Shown piece after piece: positions 1 to 10,130 of a stretch of DNA of 64,000 nucleotides. The stretch is from the NCBI GenBank assembly GCA_008933995.1, contig WARS01000071.1, forward strand, positions 3,861,652-3,925,651. The letters are read 5' to 3'. Under the pieces are notes generated by a model that did no database searches, had not been told where the DNA came from, and was given only the letters and a program-made list of their open reading frames with translations. Position 1 is the first letter of the stretch; every line of letters begins with the position of its first letter. The DNA is from Datnioides undecimradiatus. Taxonomy: Eukaryota > Chordata > Actinopteri > Lobotiformes > Datnioididae. A program made the translations under genes and the position numbers.

Positions 1-1233
1 CTCTCCAAATTAAGGCAAATTCAAACCAGTCAGGGGGAAATTGGACGCACAGAGTCATAATGAGAGGAAGTATTAGTCCAGCGCACGGACAACATGAGGA
101 TGCCTTTTGTGAAATGAGATTAATACACTGCTTCCACTAAAATGCACAAACAAAGGATGTATCCAGGGGGCGAAAATTAGCATTATGCTTACAAATCTGG
201 AGTGGGTCCCTACAACGCTGCAATGAAGTTCGTTTTGGGTCACTTCACGGACGCTCACAATGGCTCACTGTGTGCAGAGCTCTCTCCTGAGAACATGAGC
301 TAACGCCGCAGCTTCGGGGCAGCTTCCTGTCCCTCCTCTCTGCAGACACACAGCTCCAGATTGAACAGGAGATTTGACACACAGAGAGCAGCAGAGGGGC
401 CTTTGCTCTACATTGTAACTGTCATCCAGTTTGGATTTGAACATTTGAATAGGGAGAAATGTCCCTTGGTTATGTAGAGCATGACCAGCATTACGATTCT
501 GAGCAGAGCGTTTATGAAATTACTACATAATTCTTGAATTTATGTGTTATTGATTGTTTCATTAAGTCAGCAAGAATTAAAAAAAATCAATTTCTTTCAT
601 TTGCTCTTCATAAATAGTCAATTTAAAACGCTACCAATTTAGCTTTTTTGAACCAATTGAACACGAAAATACAGCTGAGATCTTTCGCTTAATGTGCACA
701 TTAAGTGGAATCTGCCAGAGCAAAGTCTGGTGTGTTTCACGGGATTAAAATGTGATTTCGCAAACCTTCCACATCAAGCTTTAAAAGGGTTAAAAGTCCC
801 TGTGTAACTGTGAGCAAATGAGTCAGTGCAGCAGTCGTATATCTCAGCATTGTTTGTAGCAGCACGCCTTGGGATCTGAGCATTATAAAGACAAATGCTG
901 CGCTCAAACGGCACAAACCCCGGAGTAGCTCTGCTCAAATAAATGAGTTGCATCAAGCCACTTTTCTCTTGGAAAACATGACTGCCCACTGACTCAAAGC
1001 ACTCCGTTAAATGACTTGTAACAGCACCCTGTTTGTTTCCCATTTTCCAGTGGCATGGCTTTTCCAAGACAGCAAGTCTGCAGAGGGGGGGTGTAGTGCT
1101 GGGTGCGATGTGTAAGGCCAAAGTTAGATGTACATAAAACAAACAACCTATATATCCTCTGACGGTGCTGCCGTGAATGAAAATGACAGATCAAACGTAG
1201 GCATCCTGCAGAGGACGTGTGGCTGCAGCTCAC
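1..1233. other. olfml3 intron 2, no other feature seen
   Basis: This non-coding, AT-rich stretch lies downstream of the exon 2 donor of olfml3 on the minus strand. I see no olfactomedin-domain exon, RNA gene or recognisable repeat in it. Confidence 0.5.
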
Positions 1234-4200
1234 CAGAGACTTTAGAGAACAGCTCCTCCCAGTCTTCTTCCTCCTCTTCCTCTCCTCTGCTCTCCTCCAG
1301 TCCCCAGGCGCCCTGCTCCACCACCTTGTCTGCCTTATTCGCACAGGCCCGAGGGGAGGTCTGGGTCTCCACATAGTCCATCTCTCGCTCCACCCGGTCC
1401 ACTCTCGCACCGGCTCCTTCCAGGTCTTTGAACAGTATGCCATGCTCACTCTTAAGCCCGTCCATGGCCTCTGCAGTTAGCTTCTTGAAATCCTGCAGCT
1501 CTGTGTGGTAGCGATGGGATTGTTCATGCCAAAACTGCATTCGGTCCTACCAGACAAAGCAAAACAAATCAAAATTAACTATAACATTTGTTTTCCTTCT
1601 AGTTTTTACGCGTTAGCTATCATGCATTAACTATATGGCCATGCTTGCAGCTCTGTGAGCTTGCACAGCTAAATGCTATGGTGAACTAGCGTGGTCTTAA
1701 GAGCTAACATGCTAACGTGCTCAGCAGATATTAAGTTTACCATTTTAGCGTGTTAGCATTTGCTACTTCACAAACACAAAGCTGAGCTGAGACTGACTGA
1801 ATGTTTGCTTTTGCAGGTCATTGTCATAAAACTGCAGGCGGTGCATGATAATGGTTGTGGGTGAACCTGATGAAGGCGACCAGCCTGCTGGAGTTTTGAC
1901 TCCACAGCATCACTCAGCGGGGGAACAGGAGTGTTTGTGCCGAATTTCATGGAAAATCAATTTAATAGTTGTCAAGATATTTTTGCTAAATGCCAAAAAT
2001 GTCAACCTGCTGTCAAAGTCAGCAGCATTCATCCTCAGGGCACTGCAAATGTCTGAACAACATTTCATGGCAATCCATCCAACAGCTGCGTGGATGTTTT
2101 AGTCTGAACCAAAGTGTTGGGCCGACAGACAGACTCTGAAATCGAAATATCTCCAGAGCTTCAAAGCTGATTGTCGCTGATGTTGATTGTATCTTGAGGA
2201 CGAATCCTTCTGAAGTTAGTGATCATGTTCAACACTTTCTTTTCTTGTGACATATCTTAACGTCTGAAAGATGGATTGGCTCTAAACTGTGTGCAGATGA
2301 TGTATCCTGCCTACTTCATTCTCGACACCAGACGGCAGACAGACAGCAACAAGCCGGAGAACGTGATAACTGCTGGACATGTAAATGAGCGAATGTTCCA
2401 ACACGTTAACTTAAAAGGTGATGAAAGGCCGCTGTTATGTTCACAACTTGTTTCTCTAATTGCCGACGCAGAGAAGCAGCATATAGGATTTCCAGGGATT
2501 GAAGAAATTGAATATAATACTCACAATCATGACTTTATTAGCGTGCAAACAAATGAATGAATGAGATTCATTTGGTTTTTATGTTAAATTAGAATGAAGC
2601 TCTTATGTGGAGTCCATCATGTTGCACCACCATGTTTCTACAGCAGCCCTTAAAGGACAAACCAGATGTTGGCTCTAGAGACTCCTGCATGTTTTGGATG
2701 GGAAAGTATTCAGTTGCGATCTGCAGCCTCAACACAAGGTGGCACTAAATCCAACAGACTGGGTCTTTAAAGAGTAACCAAACCCCAGAGTTTTGGCTGA
2801 GGTGCTTCGACCCTGGATGTGCAAAAATGCATCTAAAGGTAAATGAAGCTCCACTGAAGGTTTAAGGGTTTTGGATAGTGGTCCAATGCTGATACTGAAC
2901 TGTCTGCAGGACCGAGAGCTGTTGTTTGTTTATGAGTGGCAGGGAGGGGTGAGGTTGGGATGCTGGCGGCGTATATGTCACCTCCCTTAACCTGTAAAGT
3001 GATGTCACTGTGCATATCTGTAATGTAATTGTAGAGACAAACACAAAACTGAAGATACACACTGGTTTTCAGCTGAAAACGTGGTTTGAGGGTTTGTTTT
3101 GCCCTTAAAGTTTATGGTCAAATGTGAAAACGAATGACCAATTAGCAAATGGCAGCATGCTAATGTGCTAATCCAAGATGGCGGACGCGATCGCTGTATT
3201 TGCAAGGGTCAAGCATGTTAGCATGTAGCTCATATGACTTCTGTTAGCACGGCTGCGGACTCCTGGCCTTGTCGCCGCCCATTACAAACCCTCCCAGACG
3301 GTAAAACGTCCCAGTTTCAATCAAAGCGTTATCGCCGTCGCCAAATAAAACACGGCACCGGGTTTCTCGCTGTAGTGATTGACACAGTCGGGCTGACAGG
3401 TAAATTATTCAGAGGGAGATGTAATAACTAACGGCTCCTCCACTGTCTCGCCCCGCCTCGCTTTCATTTTCTCCCCTTGCTCGCCGTGGGCCCGTGGTCA
3501 GATGGAAATGAAAGTTCAATGAAAACTCGCTGATGAATTGCCGTGTTCGCATCGGTGCAGAAGTTGAGCCAGCATATTGGAATTGAGACTGGAGGGAATC
3601 CACAGGGGGGGGAAGGACATAGCAGGATTTAGCTGTAAATAGACAATTCATTTCATGTGGATAACAGTCTTTCTTCTTTTCTTTTTTTTGCATTGCAGCC
3701 GCATGAATAATGAAAACGAGAACTCCCAGCACTGAAAATCAACTCTAAAAGAATACATTAGACGAATTATTTATAAGAGAGTTTGCTGAAATTACTCCCT
3801 GGGGTAGGCAGGCATGTAATCCTACATTTCATATCACACTCATGAGCCGACAAAAGCCTTCACTTACACAAACTTCGCTGTTTTATAACCTCTCTTTAAA
3901 AAAACAATATTGAACTCTGAGCGTTTCATTCCTCCCCTCGGGCATTTTCGTGTACTACGGCTTAATTCTACCTTTGCAAAACACATCTTTCTATTAGGCT
4001 GCCGGGATGTTTGATGCCATGGCAGCAAAAGGTTGAGCTTGTACTCATTACAGATGTGCCAGCGTCTTAAACGCTTTAAAAATTGCAGTGTTGCCGTACA
4101 AAAACTGGCGCGCTGGGTGCATCAGTTGGCGTTTCCCTTCAGAGGCCCCTGCGAAGTTGATGAGCTGGGCACACATTGCATTAATTGGACTGCATTAATT

Positions 4201-4473
4201 AAAAGTCGCATGAAAAAAAAGGAGGAGGAGGAGTCGCTCAGAAACTCAAGTGGTATTTCTATGTTTTCATTGACTTCAGGTGGATCTGTGCTGCAGCTTA
4301 ATGCACGGAAACTATAGGATACTGATTGATTATTAGTCATTTAAATGGGTTTTGCTTCTTACCTCAATAGCCAGCAACCTGTTCTCCAGATAATCCATCA
4401 GCCCCTGGTAGTAATACTGGGCTCCGGTCAAAGTCCAGGCAGTGGAAACAAGGAGGACGAACACCGGCTTCAT
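1234..4473 (-). CDS. olfml3: Olfactomedin-like protein 3, N-terminal part (coding exons 1-2; gene continues past the left edge)
   Basis: This is a secreted extracellular-matrix glycoprotein of the olfactomedin family; family members act in dorsoventral patterning and angiogenesis. Coding exon 1 is 4363-4473 (37 aa). It starts MKPVFVLLVSTAWTLTGA, a signal peptide, followed by QYYYQGLMDYLENRLLAIE. Exon 2 is 1234-1546 (313 bp) and reads DRMQFWHEQSHRYHTELQDF, then RVDRVEREMDYVETQ, which matches the human OLFML3 coiled-coil segment RVDRLEREVDYLETQ. Donor GAG|gtaag and acceptor gtag|GAC join in phase 0. Exon 2 ends in phase 1 at a gtgagc donor. The linker carries an acidic run (six Glu) not present in the human protein as I recall it. 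The olfactomedin domain should lie in one more exon, and no such frame exists in 1-1233, so it must be off-window. Teleosts have two olfml3 copies (a and b), and I cannot say which this is. The 2.8-kb intron holds an interspersed repeat. Confidence 0.9.
1660..2140. repeat. Interspersed repeat of the 'TGCTAACATGCTAA / CATGGCAATCCATCCA' family, copy 1
   Basis: The left part is rich in TTAGC/GCTAA words (GAGCTAACATGCTAACGTGC, then TTTAGCGTGTTAGCATTTGC). The right part carries CATTTCATGGCAATCCATCC followed by TCTGAACCAAAGTGTTGGGC. A second copy at 26265-26605 has the same order of blocks (GCTAACATGCTGATGATTAG, TTTAGCGTGTTAGCTAG, TCTGAACCAAAGTGGTGGAC). I know this as a high-copy non-coding repeat of spiny-rayed fish. 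Its class is uncertain; it is probably a non-autonomous DNA element. It lies in olfml3 intron 1. Confidence 0.7.
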
Positions 4474-4867
4474 CGTGAGCCGATCAATGGGACAGCTGAG
4501 TTTCTTTGTCTGTCCAGGATTCTTCGGGCTTCCCTCCTTGTCGTCTTTCCCCCTGCAGAGCTGTCCTCAGAGCTTTGCACGGCCTATAAACCCTTGCGCA
4601 CACTGTAGCTGCATGTGCGATGAGGTGAGAGGGGTACAGAGAGTAAGAGGCCGCTGTGAGAGTTTCCAATTCTTCGACTGCCCTCACTTTGCTGGAATGT
4701 TTTCACAAACTCTCAGGGAGGAGCCTTGAGCCTCTTACCCCTCTCTGTCCTCGAAATGTGAATGCGCTGCACTCACTCTGCGTGTGTGTGTTTGTTGCAC
4801 ATCGTGCATGCATGTAAACTGGGATTGCAGCACAGACGCGACACAACCAAGCAGTTCTGCAGAAAGC
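4474..4867. other. olfml3 upstream flank (5'UTR/promoter side)
   Basis: This is the sequence just upstream of the olfml3 start codon on the minus strand. It should hold the 5'UTR and core promoter. I see no clear TATA box or initiator that fixes a transcription start. No splice acceptor is evident next to the ATG, so exon 1 probably carries its own leader. Confidence 0.35.
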
Positions 4868-5486
4868 GTGTTAAGTTAGCAAAATTACTAATGCCAAACT
4901 ATAAAAATACGTCACTACAAGTAAAAGTTCTGCTTTTAAAATGTAAGTTAAGTAAAATTATGTTAAATAATTAGCATTAAAAGCAGGTAAATGCATAGAA
5001 ATCATCATCATTGTGTTATTATTAGCGGTGCAGTCATGTAAAAGCAGCATTTTACGGTTGCGATCGGTTGTGGAGAAGCTAATTTTCCACTATTTTCTGT
5101 AACATAACAGACACTAATGACTGTTTTCATGCTGGATATATATATAAATTATAATTACTAAGATAATAAAATAAGGAAAGCAGCAAAGCCACACATTTGT
5201 GAGGCGGTGGCCATTAAATGTTTTCGAATAAAAGGTTGCCAATTAATTTGCATCGGCTAATCAGCCAATTAAATGCCTCGTTATTTCAGCTGTGCATGTA
5301 CAAAGTGTTGGGTGCTTTATATTTTATCAGCTCTTTGTATGTTTTGTGTGCAAATGTCATTATTAACGGAGCAACTTGGAACTGAAGCTGTCAGACAAAT
5401 GTCCTGTAATTAAGAAGTGAATAGATTTGTACTAAAGTGCAGTAACTGAGTAAATATACTTAGTTACATTCCTCCACCACTGTTGA
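4868..5486. mobile_element. Non-autonomous DNA transposon with CAGTGGTGGA end ('AAGTAAAAGT' family), near-complete copy
   Basis: The left part reads ATAAAAATACGTCACTACAA then GTAAAAGTTCTGCTTTT. The right end reads AGTAAATATACTTAGTTACA then CCTCCACCACTG. Read on the minus strand it begins CAGTGGTGGAGGAATGTAAC. CAGTG starts are typical of hAT-like termini. The body has no coding frame. Fragments of the same family occur at 9535-9745 plus 10033-10130, 36297-36430 plus 37075-37290, 46190-46390 and near 57500-57540. The family is very common in spiny-rayed fish. Superfamily assignment is inference from the end sequence. Confidence 0.65.
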
Positions 5487-6479
5487 CTGTGAAGTCCTTA
5501 ATAACTACAGGACACAGTAACAATAAACTCTATTATTCCTGGGGGAAAAAGGGTGAAACGAGGTAACGCTGCATTCAGATTATATTTATTTATTTTAAAA
5601 ATGATTATATTCTGTTTACTTTGGGTAATTATGCAGTTTCAACAGAATCTAAACACTTATTCTTGTTTATATAATGAGCGTTATTGCTGCAGAGGAGAGC
5701 ACATTAGGCTGTTCCCGGGGAGAGGAGTGCGCCTTTATAGCTGGAGCCGTAAACCTGTTACCGGCACCAAATGAAGATAAATCATTGGGCGACAGAGGAG
5801 CAGATTTTAAGGTCCGACGCAGGATTGGTGTGAGGGTCGTTACGTTGCAGCAGCTTCACGTCCTGTCAGAGGGAGAATATCCGTTAAATCTGAAACTTTA
5901 GTGTGTTTGGTTGGTGTAAACTTTACAACCTGCACACTGAGTCTGTGTTTGGACATCTGTGTGTAATGTGCTTTAAGCCCGTCTAGTGAACATGCTGCGG
6001 TGGCTGCAGGTGAGCCTCTCTGATTGGCTGAGGGAGTCTAACAGTGATTCCAGGCAGCTGATTGGTGTTGAGCCTCTCTTCAGCAGCATCAGGAGTGTTT
6101 GTTTAATCCTCGTCTTTAGTTTTTCAATGTTAAGAAAAAAAGATATGTTTACTTTATTGTTTTTCGTGGATTTTAAGGTTAATTAATTTAGTTTATTTAG
6201 TTATTTTGCTCTCTGCACACCCTAATTCCAACACGTCGATGGCTTTAAACCTTGCTGGTCATGGTGTATTCACATTGTGGAACCTGTAAAGGTCACTATG
6301 TCATGTTTTAGTAAGTAAAAGATCCACAAATAGGTTTTTCTTTAGTGCCTTTTGGCAAATATACTTTGATATCAATGGCCATGTTTACTGCAATCTGCTC
6401 AAAACTTTAATTATAAGGATAAAAAGTGTATTAATTAGCTTTAAATGCAAGAAGTCCAATTATAAACAAGCATATTATC
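5487..6479. other. Intergenic, nothing recognised
   Basis: This is AT-rich non-coding sequence. Near 6005-6095 the words GAGCCTCTCT and CTGATTGG each appear twice in a short span, a small imperfect duplication. No exon, RNA gene or transposon end is evident. Confidence 0.4.
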
Positions 6480-6850
6480 AGCTCTTGTTGGTGCCACAAA
6501 GTGAAAGGGAAAACACAAATTGAGGAGCCCAAATGCAGATGCAAGACGCAGAGAAGAGACAGGTTAAAGGTCGTAATGAACACAGAGGTAAAAGCTTACA
6601 GGTGGCTGAAACAGGAACGGGTCGAAACCAGGAAATCAGTGCAGAACAAGATGGGAACACAAGGAAAACGTCCGGGAGTCGAAGCACAATGAACGGTAAA
6701 CACAGAGGAAGGAAGAGCAGACGAGACACAGGTGAAGCCGATGAGCAAAGGAAACGCGGGTGATGTTGAGAACAGGCGGGAAACACACAGGAAGTGAGTG
6801 CACGCCCAAAGGAAAACGCTTTACAAAATAAAACAGGAAGTAACCGAACT
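6480..6850. repeat. Degenerate interspersed repeat (CCAAATGCAGATGCAAGACG ... AAAATAAAACAGGAAG)
   Basis: This A/G-rich stretch has repeated ACACAGG, GGAAAC and GACACAGGTGA words. It opens with CCCAAATGCAGATGCAAGAC and closes with ACAAAATAAAACAGGAAGTA. I recall this overall architecture from a dispersed repeat seen in many spiny-rayed fish genomes. There is no coding capacity, and I cannot assign the class from this copy alone. Confidence 0.45.
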
Positions 6851-7744
6851 CTTTATTTTATAAGCACAATGGAGTGAATGTTACCTCACAATGCACGTTT
6901 GTATGCATGATAAATGAAAGAAACATAAACTGTACGCTAAGTTGGCTTTCCTGAATTACTTCATATGCATTTGTTAATTTAGTGAGGGTGCACTCATCTG
7001 AACCCTGCATGCACAACACACGCATGCTACGATTTACAGCCTGTGTAATTAAAGCGTTCTGAAAACACAAAAGGCTGCATGTGCTGCATCTCGCCAAAGC
7101 AACCCAACATGCTGCCGTACGATTAAAAGAAGATGCTGGAGAACTCAGGAGGAAAGAGTCCAGGAAAGCGTTTTTATAGAAGCATGTGTCCAGGTGAGAC
7201 CGTTTCGTCCTCAGTTAATATCAAGCAATCTGAAGGAAACGGTTAAACTTGTACCAAACTGCACTTATTTAAAGGTTAAAGTGAACAAAAACATTTTCCG
7301 TGGTGAATTCGCTCGGCTAAACGAAGAGCCGGGTGTTTGTGGCGTCTCCCGCCTCACTGGTTTCGAGCATGTAGCTCCCCGTCTGCACGCTGACAGCAAG
7401 AATTAGTCAATAACACTTCGCTGCTGCTTGGAAGGAGATGGTATTGCTCTGATGCGAGGCGACGGCGTGGACTGTAGATTATCCTCCTGCAGGGACTCGA
7501 GGGTTTGGTTACACAGGTGATCGCACTGACTGACAACCTGCGACCTTTGACCCCTGTGCACTGCTGGGGCCGGACTGGAGTCCTGGTTCTTGGCAATAGT
7601 GCACAGTACTTTATAATTAATAGAGTAATAAGTGGACAAGTCCCTGCAGATACAGACCGATTATGAGACAGTGGGTCCCTGGACAAAGACGTGTGAACGG
7701 CCCCCAGCCATCCTGCGCCAGAGCAACACACTCAGAGTGAAAGT
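6851..7744. other. Intergenic, nothing recognised
   Basis: No exon, repeat family or RNA gene could be supported here. Short frames exist on both strands but none resembles a known protein. Confidence 0.4.
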
Positions 7745-8345
7745 GAAGCAACTGCACTTTGTGTTTCTGATAATGCATCTTTATTTAGTCACTTTGCATC
7801 TCTTTGGGGTGTTTCTGTGTTTCTTGAGTCACTTCAAACCTTATATTTTTTCATTTGGAGTCTCTTTGTAGTCGTTCTGTGTTCCTTCATCTTTGTTTTT
7901 TGCATCTCTTTGCAGTCATTTAGCATGTCCTTGTGTTCATTTTCCATCTCTTTGCTGCTGTTTTCAGTCTCTGCGGTCGTTTTGTGTCCCTGGTTTTCAT
8001 CAGTTTGCATCTCTTTGAAGTCATTCTGTGTTTCGTCACATCTTAGGTTATTTGGAGTCTCTTTGTAGCTCTTTCGTATCTCATTTCTGTCTCTTTATGG
8101 TTGTTTTGTGTCTTTTTCTTTGCATCTCTTTGTTGTCATTTTACATAACTTCATGGTATTTTTGCATCTCTTTGTAGTCGCTCTGCATGTCCTTACTAAT
8201 TTGTATCTCCTTGTGGTTGGTTTGCATCTCTTTGTTGCTGGTTTTGGTCTCTCTGGGGCCATTTCGTGTCCCTGTTTTGAGTCAGTCTGCATCTCTTTGA
8301 GTCTTTTTGTGTCTCTTTGTAGTCATTCTGTGTCTCTGTAGCTGT
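7745..8345. repeat. Degenerate minisatellite, unit about 24 bp (TTTGCATCTCTTTGTAGTCA)
   Basis: About 600 bp consist of diverged repeats of a unit close to TTTGCATCTCTTTGTAGTCA plus a few T/G bases. Examples are TGCATCTCTTTGGGGTGTTT, TGCATCTCTTTGCAGTCATT, TGCATCTCTTTGAAGTCATT, TGCATCTCTTTGTTGTCATT and TGCATCTCTTTGTAGTCGCT. Unit length drifts but is often a multiple of three, so both strands have long open frames encoding periodic peptides (for example repeated TTKRCK on the minus strand). These are repeat artefacts, not genes. Similar arrays occur widely in fish. Confidence 0.8.
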
Positions 8346-8783
8346 TTTATAGACTTTAGAACAAGAAACATTGACACTGACCTCACACGAACACTTGGTG
8401 TAGAGGCCCCGGGCACTTTGCCAGCCAGACCTGTTCAGTAATCCATCCATGACACAACTGAACCCACCACCTTCTGTCTCAGGTGGGAGTGGAGGTCAGG
8501 GTGGTCCGGTCAGCCCCTGCCCCAGATTCCCCCGCCTGTCACAACCCATCAGACCATGAACCGCGACGCCTGCGTACACTTCGGGAATCAAACCGGTCAG
8601 AAAAGTCAGAATCTGATGCTCGCAGTTTGGGTTTTTTTGTAGAATCATAGTTTGATTAAGGGGCCGCTGCCAGATACTCCAGCCGCCTAACGACCGCCGT
8701 CTAATCACGCACTTCTTTTTTTGATTGTCTGCTGCCCACCGTCATCTCAGCAAGTCCTGAAGTGAACCACAACCCCCCCAACA

Positions 8784-8813
8784 ACACACACACGCACACA
8801 CACACACACACAC
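8784..8813. repeat. (CA)n microsatellite
   Basis: About 15 CA units with one G interruption. Confidence 0.9.
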
Positions 8814-9002
8814 TCCACCCCTTGTCTATTTTTATGCTCGCAGACAGCAGACCAGACTGCGAGTGTCGTCATGGTAACGGAGCGTCGTACAGCTGCTTTT
8901 AGAATCGAAATGGGCAACCTGGAGTTTGATCTAATCTGGAGCACATTGCCTGTCTGGAGCTGGCAGGCGAGGGCATTGACAGGCCAGTGGCTGTAACATT
9001 GA

Positions 9003-9048
9003 GTGTGTGTGTGTGTGTGTGTTTCTGTGTGTGTGTGTGTGTGTGTGT
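9003..9048. repeat. (GT)n microsatellite, interrupted
   Basis: Two GT runs are separated by TTTCT, about 46 bp in all. Confidence 0.95.
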
Positions 9049-9534
9049 TTGCATGCCCCCGAGGCTTTGTTCAATCACAGTTTTTTGATTGATGTGAGTA
9101 ATTACAGTTTTATCCCCCACTCCCCCCCTTTTTTTTTTTTTCCTATTTTGCAGAATATCGATCTGCAGCACGCGCCTCATACTGTCTGCCACTCAGTGCA
9201 CATTTATAATCTATTATTAATTACAGGCTTAATTGCACCATTGAGTAGTGCGATGTGATCAAAGGGCAAAGCATCGTTCAGGATCTGTTATGTTCTCCCA
9301 AATATCGGCACGTTGCAGCCTCGTAACCTTTCCGCTGCAGTGAAAGGGTGAGACTGTCGCTCGGGCGTTTGTCTGGACGCTGAGCCTCGCCGATTCGCTG
9401 CTTTCAGGGCAGAGGGGTCAGAGAACTTTCCCAACACACTCCTGCGCGCGACTCCTTTGCCAAGCTATCCACAAGGTGGCGGCATCTCTCTTCATGTGAG
9501 AGGGTCAGCAGCGAGCAGCGGAGGGATCATTTGC

Positions 9535-10130
9535 TTTAAGTAAAAACAGCTCTGCAGCAATCTACAAATACTTGATTACAAGTAATTTATTACATTTAAA
9601 ACCCTTGGAGGAGTACAAAAGCAGTTAGTATTTAAAGTATTTAAAGTATCATCAGTTAAACCTCTGGTTGACTGTATTATTATATATTGTTTAATAGATT
9701 TATAACCAGGTTTCATCAATAGCTGCTGTTGGAGAAGCTGGATGAGTCCAGTGGTTTCCAACCTAGGGGTCAGGGCCACTCCAAAGGGTCACAAGGTAAA
9801 TCTGTGGGGTCGTGAGATGAAAAACAACTTCTGCAAAAACTAATCTTTGTTTCTCTGCGTGAAATACTTTATAATTTCGCCTCTGAACCGTTATTTTATA
9901 GAAACTATCGGGAGAAATGTGTAACTGGTGAAACTGAAGCTCATAAACAACCCAAACATTCGGCTCCTAAACCAGACAGCGTGTTAGTGTGCGAGGCTGC
10001 GGGCCAAATATGTTGACAACTGCTGGTTTATCTTTGCAAATGTGCTGTATTCAGTGACTTTGCACCTGGTCACAGTAGCTGTGGAGCAAATGTAATAGAG
10101 TAACAAGTAAACCTCAGAACTGCACCCCAG
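9535..10130. mobile_element. CAGTGGTGGA-family element interrupted by a hAT-like element
   Basis: The outer pieces, about 9535-9745 and 10033-10130, belong to the AAGTAAAAGT/CAGTGGTGGA family (TTAGTATTTAAAGTATTTAA, later ATGTAATAGAGTAACAAGTA). The inner piece, about 9748-10032, starts CAGTGGTTTCCAACCTAGGG, contains GGGTCACAAGGTAAATCTGT, and ends near GTTGACAACTGCTGGTTTA. CAGTGGTTTCCAACC is the classic hAT-type terminal repeat. The simplest reading is that the hAT element inserted into the older element. Both are non-coding. Confidence 0.6.

Larger units (their letters stand above)
8346..9534. other. Intergenic stretch with two dinucleotide microsatellites
   Basis: Two purine/pyrimidine-alternating tracts flank a short block: a CA tract at 8784-8813 and a GT tract at 9003-9048. 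After the GT tract, 9060-9260 has TAAT-rich, homeobox-site-like sequence (GTGAGTAATTACAGTTTT, TTATTAATTACAGGCTTAAT). No coding exon is seen. Confidence 0.45.

Noticed and set aside
8095-8450. Minus-strand frames with repeated TTKRCK peptides as a novel repeat protein
   Set aside because: They are translations of the degenerate minisatellite and have no gene context.
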